Positions 1 through 7,541 of a stretch of 64,000 nucleotides of DNA are shown here, piece by piece (position 1 is the first letter of the stretch; the number at the start of each line of letters is the position of its first letter). The DNA is from Fibrobacter sp. UWT2 (lineage in GTDB: Bacteria; Fibrobacterota; Fibrobacteria; Fibrobacterales; Fibrobacteraceae): assembly GCF_900142545.1 (NCBI RefSeq), contig NZ_FRBF01000006.1, positions 1 through 64,000 of the forward strand, read 5' to 3'. Below the pieces are notes generated by a model. The model had not been told where the DNA came from and searched no databases. It worked only from the letters and a program-made list of their open reading frames with translations. Made by a program: the position numbers and the translations under genes.

Positions 1-103
1 GGCTATACTGTTGCTTCCTTTGCCGGGAAGGGGTGAATAAAAACGGCGAACCTCCTTATCCTGCGCTCGCGAAGTGACTTTTTAAGGGTCAACTATATAG
101 GAC

Positions 104-124
104 ATGAGGCTAGCTTTGCCTCAT
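104..124. other. Short inverted repeat upstream of the GLUG gene
   Basis: A 7-bp perfect stem, ATGAGGC pairing with GCCTCAT around a 7-nt loop, lies about 125 bp before the first gene. No T-tract follows, so a terminator is not supported. It could be a leader or operator structure. I see no gene in positions 1-250. Confidence 0.35.
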
Positions 125-250
125 CTCACCAGACCACATCGACGGATGCGTTGGTTTTTTATTTCGTGCAACATCACTCTGGTGCGTGGGATGTGAGTAA
201 GCAAACCGGCGTTTCGGTAAGGTGCATCAAGAATTTGGGGGAGGAATAAT

Positions 251-3200
251 ATGAGAAGCATTCTACTTATCTGCTTATTTCTGCTGCTTGCCTGGGGGAA
301 TTCTTTGGCGGCTCCTGTCGCCTGGAATGTCAAGCCTTCAAAGAGTTTCTTTAAAGGGAACGGATCTTTGAGTGATCCCTATATTATTTCCTCGGTAGAA
401 GATTTTGCTCTTATGGTGGCATACTCCACGGACTCGACAAAAAGAGGCCGTTCCTATATACTGGAAACGGATATCGTAATCAACGAAGGCAATGCCGCGA
501 ATTGGGGAACCAAGCCTCCCAAATACAAATGGATTTCTTTAGGAGATTCCTCGAGGGAAGCTTCTGTGTATTTGGATGGAAACGGACATACCATTAGCGG
601 CCTCTATGTGAATTCCGAGAAGGATTATCAGGGGTTGTTCGGCAAGGTGCGTGGACAAATCAAGAACCTGAAAGTCGTTAATTCTTTTATCAAGGGTGGC
701 AACTATGTTGGCGCTGTTGCCGGAAAAGTCAGAGGTTCTGACGGGGGGGTGGATAACGTATTTGTCGAAGCCATTGTAGAAGGCCAGGATTATGTGGGAG
801 GCGTTGCCGGTCAGTCGTTCTATGACGATGACGGTGGGGCTGTTTCTAATGCCGTGTTCAAGGGTTCTGTAAAGGGACATTCCTATGTGGGTGGAATTTT
901 TGGAGCTGGAAGTGCTGACTATAGTTCGTCTGCTTATTCTTCCCATTGCGACAATTATGGCTCCGTTGTTGGTTCTGGAAAGTATATAGGTGGTATTTTT
1001 GGACATTTTGAGATAGATGTGGCTGAAGCCGGCCTTAACAAGCTGAGAAATTTTGGAGCTGTTTCTGGAGCTGAGCATGTTGGGGGCATTGGTGGCGAAT
1101 TGTACATAAATAGAGAAATCAAATTTGGGCATGACTATGAATTTTCGTATTTGAGAAACATGGGTGAAGTTTTTGGGGACTCTTATGTAGGAGGTCTTTT
1201 CGGAGAATACAGCCGAGGGAAAACTTCTAGTCCAAACGTCATTGAATATTCATATAATGCGGGACGGGTCAAGGGAAACGACCATGTAGATCCTCTGTTT
1301 ACCCTTTACGGCGAAGATGTTGTCGCCAAGTGGCATTCGTACAGCTTTGCTGAAACTTATAAAGGTGATCTTGTTTTGCTTGACGAGCGAAAAACCTTAG
1401 AGGAACTGAATGATTATACAGATTCCCTGGGTGCATATTACATACCCGATACGGGTGCAACAAAGTTGAATGACGGATTTCCGATCCTAATCGAAGAGAA
1501 TAAGAATTTTACGTACCTGAAAGGCTCCGGTACGTCGGATGATCCGTATTTGATTAGCAACATGGACGACTTGATTATGTTCGGCAAACATGCTCGCGCC
1601 GTAGATCGTGGCTACTATAAGCAAACTGCCGATATTATGTATGATACTTTGCGAAACTGGATGCCTGCAGTGGTGAAAGGTCTTATTTATGATGGCGATG
1701 ATCATAAAATCATAAATTTTAAATCCGTTTGGCCTAATGGTTACGCTGGCTTTATCGACACTTCGTATTCTAGCTCCATTACTGTTAAAAATCTGGAACT
1801 TTCCAACGTGCATGTTGATGGTTATTATTTGGCCGGAGCCTTGGCTGCTCGTTTATATAATGCGAATCTTTCCAACATAAAGGTGTCTGGAAAAGTCGTG
1901 GCCCGGGGAAAAAGTGGATTGTTTTCCGGGAGTGGTTATGCTGGCGGTGTTGTTGGGCGGCTTCACTGGGGAGGAACCATAGATAATGTTGAAAACTATG
2001 CCAATGTGACGGGTCCGGAATATGCAGGGGGCATTTTGGGAGAAGGCTCTCTTTCTGTTTATCATTCAGCAAATTACGGAAACATTTACGCAGTAAGGTA
2101 CGCTGGTGGAATATCTGGTGCTGGCGGGACGATGGTCTTTGTCAAGAATTATGGCAATGTCAGGGCTAATGAAGCTGGAGGTATTGCTGCCCGCGCTAGT
2201 AAAGTAATCGGTTCCTTTAACCGTGGACAGGTGAGGGGTGTCGAGGTGGGAGGCATTGCTTCCGAAGCTCGGATTCTGAGCCATGTTTATAACACAGGGA
2301 ACGTCATTACGGATAGCCTTGAGGTTGGCGGAATGATTTTAGGCTATGGCTCCTCTTCGAGTACATCGATTGTGAATCATGCTTATTATGAAAAGAAAGG
2401 GAATTTTGGACTGTCGGGTTCGAAAAATATCTTTAGTATAGATTTTGCGGATACCGCAAGCTTTACTCAACAGCAGTTCCTGGAAAAAGATGTCGTCCAA
2501 AAAATGGGAGTTTATTTTGCTTACGATGAAAATGGTGAAAATGATGGATATCCTATTTTGTACGAAGGTTTCAAAGGTAAGGGAACTACGGATTCGCCGT
2601 ACCTGATAAGCTCAAAGGAAGATTTGTATAGGCTGTCTTCTTTTGTGAAAGATTCGACGTTGGGTAATCTCTATCGGACTAAAAAATACAAGCTTACAAA
2701 AGATATCGTATTTGAAAGCTCCGATATTTGGGAACCGATAGGAAGTGTGTCGGCTTCGTTTGATGGTGAGTTTGATGGAGACAATCATATTATTTCGGGA
2801 CTTAATGTAGATGTAACTGGCACGAAGAATCATATGGCCTCTCTTTTCAGCTATGTTACAGGTTCCATCATGAATCTTGGCGTGGTAAATTCAAAATTTG
2901 TCGGAGATACGGCGGCTGCAATTGCTTCTGTTCATTACGGTAGTAGCGTAAAGAATTGCTGGAATCGAAATTCTGAGGTAAAGGGCGATTCGGTTGCAGG
3001 TGGAATTGTTGCCGTGGCAACAAATGGCAGTACATTTGATAGAGTGTTTAATACTGGAACTGTGAACGGAAGCCATTTTGTGGGCGGAATTGTCGGTTAT
3101 GTTAGGGGAAGTCGCTTTACTCTTTCCAATAGTTTTAATGTAGGCAAGGTTCAGGTGACGGATAACAGCAATGGCTCCCTGTCAACATTAATCGGGATTT

Positions 3201-3712
3201 CGTCTTTGAAAGATAACATGAAAATTCAAAAAGTATATACGACCTCGACAGTAAAGGCTGAAAGTGGTAATTATTCAGAGAGTGGCGAATTCGGTGTAAA
3301 TATTTTCTATTTGCAGGGAGATTCTCAAGATTCCAATGGGCTTACTCAGGAATTCATGAAGTCTAAGGAATTTGTAGAACTTCTGGGCTCGGAATTTGAG
3401 TATGATTCTGCCAAGGTCAATAACGGCTATCCGATACTCATCAACAGCAAGGCCCTGTTCAAAAAAGCTCCTGGTGCGAATGACGAGCCTAAGATTGCCA
3501 AGAATATCCCGTTGTACAATGTTGCTGCAAGCCATGGTGCGATTGCCATTTCGGGTCTGGCCGGCAACGAGAAGGTGGCCGTTGTAAAGGTCAATGGAAA
3601 GGCCGCTTGGATCGGCCGTGCCACAGGAACCGAGCTTACTGTACACGTGAATTCACCCGGCATCTATTTCGTCAAAGTGAAGTCAATGGTGGCCAAGGTC
3701 TTGGTCCACTAA
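251..3712 (+). CDS. Secreted GLUG-repeat surface protein with T9SS-like C-terminal domain
   Basis: This 1153-residue protein starts with a signal peptide (residues 1-20, ending SLAAP) and has an excellent ribosome site, GAGGA, seven bases before the ATG. Three modules begin with G-x-G-x-x-x-DPY-(I/L)-IS near residues 36, 422 and 775. Each continues into glycine-rich GLUG-type repeats (YVGGVAG, YVGGIFG, YAGGILG and similar), which in known proteins form beta-helical or adhesin-like stalks. The last 65 residues end in a beta-rich domain with the GIYFVKV...KVLV pattern typical of type IX secretion C-terminal sorting domains. I infer an exported, probably surface-attached protein; an adhesin role is plausible but unproven. 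It is monocistronic and convergent with the exbD end of the next operon. Confidence 0.75.
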   Translation: MRSILLICLFLLLAWGNSLAAPVAWNVKPSKSFFKGNGSLSDPYIISSVEDFALMVAYSTDSTKRGRSYILETDIVINEGNAANWGTKPPKYKWISLGDSSREASVYLDGNGHTISGLYVNSEKDYQGLFGKVRGQIKNLKVVNSFIKGGNYVGAVAGKVRGSDGGVDNVFVEAIVEGQDYVGGVAGQSFYDDDGGAVSNAVFKGSVKGHSYVGGIFGAGSADYSSSAYSSHCDNYGSVVGSGKYIGGIFGHFEIDVAEAGLNKLRNFGAVSGAEHVGGIGGELYINREIKFGHDYEFSYLRNMGEVFGDSYVGGLFGEYSRGKTSSPNVIEYSYNAGRVKGNDHVDPLFTLYGEDVVAKWHSYSFAETYKGDLVLLDERKTLEELNDYTDSLGAYYIPDTGATKLNDGFPILIEENKNFTYLKGSGTSDDPYLISNMDDLIMFGKHARAVDRGYYKQTADIMYDTLRNWMPAVVKGLIYDGDDHKIINFKSVWPNGYAGFIDTSYSSSITVKNLELSNVHVDGYYLAGALAARLYNANLSNIKVSGKVVARGKSGLFSGSGYAGGVVGRLHWGGTIDNVENYANVTGPEYAGGILGEGSLSVYHSANYGNIYAVRYAGGISGAGGTMVFVKNYGNVRANEAGGIAARASKVIGSFNRGQVRGVEVGGIASEARILSHVYNTGNVITDSLEVGGMILGYGSSSSTSIVNHAYYEKKGNFGLSGSKNIFSIDFADTASFTQQQFLEKDVVQKMGVYFAYDENGENDGYPILYEGFKGKGTTDSPYLISSKEDLYRLSSFVKDSTLGNLYRTKKYKLTKDIVFESSDIWEPIGSVSASFDGEFDGDNHIISGLNVDVTGTKNHMASLFSYVTGSIMNLGVVNSKFVGDTAAAIASVHYGSSVKNCWNRNSEVKGDSVAGGIVAVATNGSTFDRVFNTGTVNGSHFVGGIVGYVRGSRFTLSNSFNVGKVQVTDNSNGSLSTLIGISSLKDNMKIQKVYTTSTVKAESGNYSESGEFGVNIFYLQGDSQDSNGLTQEFMKSKEFVELLGSEFEYDSAKVNNGYPILINSKALFKKAPGANDEPKIAKNIPLYNVAASHGAIAISGLAGNEKVAVVKVNGKAAWIGRATGTELTVHVNSPGIYFVKVKSMVAKVLVH

Positions 3713-3750
3713 AAACATTTTTTCCCGGAGCACGCCTTCCGCAAGTGGCT

Positions 3751-4146
3751 TTATTCCGCGCTTTCCATTTCGTTGATCAGCTGGATATTGTACAGTTTTT
3801 GCACCTGTAAAATATCGAGGATGACGGCGATGCGTTCGTAAGTGGTTCCCTTGTCAATCTTGATGGCGACAGGGGATTTCTTATTCTGCACCGTAGCGGC
3901 TTTTTCGCGGAGCTCGTCTGACGTGCCACGCTGGCCGTTAAAGGCGAGTTCCGTCTCGGAAAGCTCAATGTACAGACCCTCGGGCGTGTCGCGCTTGGTT
4001 TCGGTCTGTGTTTCCGGCAGAATCAGCTTGAGCACCGATTCGTCTTGCTTGAAGACAGATGTCACCAGGAAAAACACTAGCAGCAAGAAGACGCAGTCGA
4101 TGAGCGGCGTCATGTCGGGGCGGATTCGGCGGGTGCGCTTGGCCAT
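3751..4146 (-). CDS. exbD: Biopolymer transport protein ExbD/TolR family
   Basis: At 131 residues this matches the usual length of ExbD/TolR. It has a short basic N-terminus, one membrane helix near residues 14-32 (the motif DMTPLIDCVFLLLVFF contains the conserved proton-carrying Asp), and a periplasmic domain. Together with ExbB it turns the proton gradient into motion of TonB. It is the last gene of the six-gene minus-strand operon, directly abutting exbB with no spacer. TolR is the alternative family name, but an adjacent tonB and the absence of tolA, tolB or pal favour ExbD. Confidence 0.85.
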   Translation of the reverse strand: MAKRTRRIRPDMTPLIDCVFLLLVFFLVTSVFKQDESVLKLILPETQTETKRDTPEGLYIELSETELAFNGQRGTSDELREKAATVQNKKSPVAIKIDKGTTYERIAVILDILQVQKLYNIQLINEMESAE

Positions 4147-4728
4147 TTATGCATCCTCGTTTGCGGAATCGGCGCTTTGAGAACGGATGTGGTCCTTTTC
4201 CTTGAGAATGCGACCCAGCTGCAAAAGCACATCGTTTTCTACGTTGTCCTGCTCCGATTCCATGCTGGCATTCAAGTAGTTGAACGCGATGACGTGCGGA
4301 ATGGCGACCACAAGGCCGATGACCGTCGTAATGAGGGCGAGCTTGATGCCTGTGGCGAATGCACCCGCATCAGAAAGGCCCGAAACGGCGATGACGCTAA
4401 AGGCGTTGAAAATGCCGAACACGGTGCCCAAAAGGCCCAGCAGCGGAGAAATGCTTGCGATGTTTTCGATGGTGGTCATTCCCTTTTGCAGCGGCGAAAA
4501 AGCGAGCGCGATTTCGGTGCGGATGCTTTCCATGATGATGTGGTGGTCGGTGTTGTGGCTCACCACGCGGTGCAGAATTTTAGACGGAAGGCGCTTGCGG
4601 ATGCTCCTGTTAAAGAGAATCAGCGAAATGATTTTCCACACGATGATGGAATAACCGACGAAATTCATCGCCACGAGTACGTAGGCGATAACGCCGCCCT
4701 GTTGAATAAAATCTAAGATGTAGTTCAT
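4147..4728 (-). CDS. exbB: MotA/TolQ/ExbB family proton channel
   Basis: This 193-residue inner-membrane protein has an N-terminal membrane segment (residues 10-38) and a second pair of helices near residues 90-155. The family signature ISPLLGLLGTVFGIFNAF is followed by a final helix (LALITTVIGLVVAIPHVIAF). ExbB pentamers surround ExbD and form the TonB motor stator. The stop codon is immediately followed by the exbD start, so the two are co-translated. A GTCATTCCGG-type palindrome separates it from tonB. Confidence 0.85.
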   Translation of the reverse strand: MNYILDFIQQGGVIAYVLVAMNFVGYSIIVWKIISLILFNRSIRKRLPSKILHRVVSHNTDHHIIMESIRTEIALAFSPLQKGMTTIENIASISPLLGLLGTVFGIFNAFSVIAVSGLSDAGAFATGIKLALITTVIGLVVAIPHVIAFNYLNASMESEQDNVENDVLLQLGRILKEKDHIRSQSADSANEDA

Positions 4729-4734
4729 GTTTAT

Positions 4735-4761
4735 GTCATTCCGGCCTCCGAGCCGGAATCT
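4735..4761. repeat. Dispersed GTCAT...ATCT palindrome
   Basis: ATTCCGGC pairs with GCCGGAAT across a 6-nt loop, bordered by GTC and CT. The same architecture (GTCAT-stem-loop-stem-ATCT) recurs near 35.1-35.3 kb and 38.1 kb. It sits in the tonB-exbB spacer inside the operon. Confidence 0.6.
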
Positions 4762-4767
4762 CCTTTG

Positions 4768-5478
4768 TTAGTGAAGGTTATACTTGATTGGAATTTCCAT
4801 TTTCCAGGTGTCCTTGCCAAGTACAGCTGGAATCGGATCAAATTTGGGCACGGCCTGCACGGCGGCAAGCGCACTTTCGTTTAGTGAAGAATAGGGGCAC
4901 GGTTTTGAAACGGTTGCTCCGCTGATGCTTCCGTCTTTTGCGACCGTAAACTGTACGCGCACGGTGCCTTCTTGCTTTAGGCGGCGGGCTGTAGCGGGGT
5001 AGTCCTTTTGCTTTTCGAACGCCTTGGAAAGCCCGATAAGGTAGGCTTTCGTCACCTTCATCAGCGAATCCTTCGAAGGTTTCGGTGGAGGTGGCGGCGG
5101 TGGGGGCGGTGCCACTGGCTCAGGCGGTGCTTCGACAACGGGTTCGGCATCCGTAACCACAATCGGTTCCGGCTCTGGCTCCGGTTCAGGTTCCGGCACG
5201 GTATCTTGCACAATATTTGGAATAATCTTGGCGCGAACCACCTTCTTCACGATTTTCTTGACTTCGGGCGGGGGCGGAGGTGGCTGGAGCAGTAATTGCT
5301 CCACATGAATCACCTCGGCATCTTCGCGAGTGGTAACCACCTGCGTTCGCTTCAAGAATCCCCAGGCGTAAAAGCCCGCATGTAGCAATACGGCGATAAC
5401 AATGCCAAAGCAAAATACACGCCGCATCGTGAACGCGGAATAGGGATTGCGGGTTTCTGTTTCTATTTCAAAATTCAT
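4768..5478 (-). CDS. tonB: TonB energy-transducing protein
   Basis: The 236-residue protein has one N-terminal membrane anchor (about residues 21-41), then the proline-rich periplasmic linker typical of TonB: PPPPPPEVKK, a PEPEPEPEPEP stretch and a run of nine prolines. The C-terminal domain carries the TonB signature YPATARRLKQEGTVRVQF and ends at residue 236. It carries energy from ExbBD to outer-membrane receptors. The porin-like gene lies 9 bp upstream and exbB 39 bp downstream. A dedicated tonB in an exporter operon is unusual; it may also serve the TonB-dependent receptor at 23.9 kb. Confidence 0.9.
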   Translation of the reverse strand: MNFEIETETRNPYSAFTMRRVFCFGIVIAVLLHAGFYAWGFLKRTQVVTTREDAEVIHVEQLLLQPPPPPPEVKKIVKKVVRAKIIPNIVQDTVPEPEPEPEPEPIVVTDAEPVVEAPPEPVAPPPPPPPPPKPSKDSLMKVTKAYLIGLSKAFEKQKDYPATARRLKQEGTVRVQFTVAKDGSISGATVSKPCPYSSLNESALAAVQAVPKFDPIPAVLGKDTWKMEIPIKYNLH

Positions 5479-5487
5479 TAGATCTTA

Positions 5488-6717
5488 TTAGAAGTAGTAC
5501 TTCGCTTTCGCCCAGACTTCGCGGTTTTTCTTGTAGCCAGCGAGTTGTCCGCGCTTGCCGCCAAAGTGGTCGTAACCGAGCGAGAGCATCACTTGGTCAG
5601 TAACGGCGTAGTCGCCCGAGGCGCGGCCGTAGTAGCCGAGGTTATCGATGTCGAATACGCCGTAGAGCGAAAGCTTGAGCGTGTTGTTCAGCAGTTCCTT
5701 TGAAATGCGGAAAGTCATTTCGGAGGAATTCTTTTCGGCGGCCAAGTTATGCGAATAGTCAGCGATGTACTTGTGTAAGTACTGCACCATGAAAGTCCAG
5801 TTGTCGCCGGCGTACCAGTCGATTCCACCGAGGGCATTGAAGGTGTTCTTGCGAGCGTAATCGAGGTTGCTTGCGTAACCGAGTGCTTCACCAAAATATT
5901 CTGCAATTTCGGCACGCAGAACGAATTCGCCGACAGGCATCGAGAGGTCGCCACCGATCATGGTCATGGTTTCGTGAATGCCGTGGATGACAATAGAATC
6001 CTTGACGGGGTCGTAGCCTGCGACCGTAACGGGCGACTGATTATGCGTATGGAGCGCCGAGATAGAGAAATCCAGATTCGAGAGGAAAAACGAAACTCGC
6101 GTTCCGAAATCGCCGTTCTTGAATTTGGCATCGGGACCTTCCGGAAAATCGATGCTCGCTTTTTCGGGCAATTCAGGACGCCAAGGATTTTCTTCTTGCA
6201 TGGGCATCTGGAAGTATCGCGGTACGGGCACGTAAACGATTTCGGCGTTCATGCGCTCGCCGGGGTACTTGATGCGGAATCCGTCAACGGCCATACGCAT
6301 GTCATCGTAGTCACTCGACATGAATTCGGTGTAATCAACAGGCGAAATCAGGTCGGTAACGCGGAGTCCGTCGGCAACGCCCCACACCACAATCTGGCGG
6401 CCCGCCTTGAATTCTACGAAGTCATTCTGGTAGTTAAAATACGCTTCTTGCAGCTGGATTCCGGTGCGGTCTTCGAGAATGCTGTTGTGCACGCCATTTA
6501 GGCTGGTGAACAAGTAGGCGTTCTCGTAATCCACGCGTAATTCAGCACGCAGGCGTGTCCGCGACGTCGTAAAGTCGTGCGGATGCTTTGTCTGCACCGC
6601 ATGATACGTATCCACGAACCCGTTAAACTGGAATGGAGATTCCTGTGCGACTGCGAATGTCGACGCCAACAACAAAGCCGCTAGAGATCGCTTGCGCAAT
6701 GACGTAATTATAAACAC
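5488..6717 (-). CDS. Outer-membrane beta-barrel protein, DUF1302-like
   Basis: The 409-residue protein has an N-terminal signal sequence ending AVAQ near residue 25, then alternating amphipathic strands and a C-terminal aromatic residue (KYYF), as expected of an outer-membrane barrel. The order SRTRLRAELRVDYENAYLF, GIQLQEAYFNY and KAGRQIVVWG resembles DUF1302-type porins that travel with RND/MMPL exporters and LolA-like proteins. The start is GTG; no upstream ATG exists. Its ribosome site (AGGAA) falls inside a GTAGG-rich short repeat. A role as the outer-membrane part of an export or lipid-transfer system is inferred from context. Confidence 0.7.
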   Translation of the reverse strand: MFIITSLRKRSLAALLLASTFAVAQESPFQFNGFVDTYHAVQTKHPHDFTTSRTRLRAELRVDYENAYLFTSLNGVHNSILEDRTGIQLQEAYFNYQNDFVEFKAGRQIVVWGVADGLRVTDLISPVDYTEFMSSDYDDMRMAVDGFRIKYPGERMNAEIVYVPVPRYFQMPMQEENPWRPELPEKASIDFPEGPDAKFKNGDFGTRVSFFLSNLDFSISALHTHNQSPVTVAGYDPVKDSIVIHGIHETMTMIGGDLSMPVGEFVLRAEIAEYFGEALGYASNLDYARKNTFNALGGIDWYAGDNWTFMVQYLHKYIADYSHNLAAEKNSSEMTFRISKELLNNTLKLSLYGVFDIDNLGYYGRASGDYAVTDQVMLSLGYDHFGGKRGQLAGYKKNREVWAKAKYYF

Positions 6718-6746
6718 TTCCTACCGCCTACTTCCTACTGTCTACT
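6716..6746. repeat. CTTCCTACT/GTAGACAGTAGG short repeat
   Basis: This is a degenerate tandem of CTTCCTAC and CTACTG units between the LolA-like and barrel genes. A related copy lies between gltB and gltD (51.27-51.37 kb). Here it provides the Shine-Dalgarno-like AGGAA for the GTG start of the barrel gene. Confidence 0.55.
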
Positions 6747-6749
6747 GTT

Positions 6750-7532
6750 TTACAGTCCTCTTTCCAATCTCGGAACGGTGAATGTCTTTGCGTCAACCGG
6801 AATGTTGAACTTGATGTCGCCAAATTCGAGGATAGTCTTGTGGTTGGCTTGCACGTTTTCCATGGTCATCTTGCCGATAGTCCAGAAACCATCCACCTGC
6901 ACGACGCTTTCGACCTTCAGCAAACGGTGCAGTTTGCCGAGCTTGTCGTAGTATTCCACCTTGGCGGCAATCAGGCAGTCTTTGCGGATCCAGGAAATTT
7001 TCTTCGAGAAGATTTCGTCGCCCTTTTTCGGCACGGATTCAACCACCCAGCAATCGATTCCATCCACTTTTTCTTCGCGGAGGAGTTTGTGGGTGTCTTC
7101 GTCGATGTTGCGCTGGCCAACGTCGTCGTAAGTGAAGTCGGAACCCATGAAGTAATCCGTCTTGGAACTCTTTCCGCTAATACGGCGCGTCTTTTTCATG
7201 GCGGGCAGGTAAAGCCACTTGTCGTCATCCTTGTTGATGTCGTCGTAATCGACTGTCAGGAATCCCGTGCCCTTCACGTCGTTGGGGTAGCGGAAAAACA
7301 TAATCTGCTTGGTGTCCTTGCCCACATCCATCGCAAACGAGGTAATTTTGCGTTCGCGCTTGGCCCCGCTCTTGTTGATGAGGGTCATCGAGAGTTCGGA
7401 ACTGCGGGTGTCACCATTGGGGCGGTCATGTACCTTCTGTACAATGTCGCGACCGGTCAATGTTTCTGCGCTCACTATGGCGCTCAAGGCGACAATAATT
7501 GTCGCGGCTTTTTTTGCGAATTTCATATTCAT
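6750..7532 (-). CDS. LolA-like outer membrane lipoprotein-sorting protein
   Basis: A 260-residue periplasmic protein with a signal peptide (cleavage after VSA near residue 22). The body matches the LolA-like/outer-membrane lipoprotein-sorting family: [14 protein letters not shown] near the start, [19 protein letters not shown], and the [12 protein letters not shown] region around residue 135. These proteins have a half-barrel fold that shelters lipid chains. They are commonly encoded beside MMPL exporters and DUF1302 barrels, exactly as here (9 bp after the MMPL gene, 32 bp before the barrel gene). I infer a periplasmic carrier of a lipid or lipoprotein moved by the neighbouring exporter. True LolA is shorter, so I do not use that symbol. 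Confidence 0.75.
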   Translation of the reverse strand: MNMKFAKKAATIIVALSAIVSAETLTGRDIVQKVHDRPNGDTRSSELSMTLINKSGAKRERKITSFAMDVGKDTKQIMFFRYPNDVKGTGFLTVDYDDINKDDDKWLYLPAMKKTRRISGKSSKTDYFMGSDFTYDDVGQRNIDEDTHKLLREEKVDGIDCWVVESVPKKGDEIFSKKISWIRKDCLIAAKVEYYDKLGKLHRLLKVESVVQVDGFWTIGKMTMENVQANHKTILEFGDIKFNIPVDAKTFTVPRLERGL

Positions 7533-7541
7533 AAATTTCTC

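Noticed and set aside
201-207. GCAAACC near the first gene, as in the c-di-GMP (GEMM) riboswitch
   Set aside because: The required GAAA tetraloop and the GGGACGCAAAGC block are absent.
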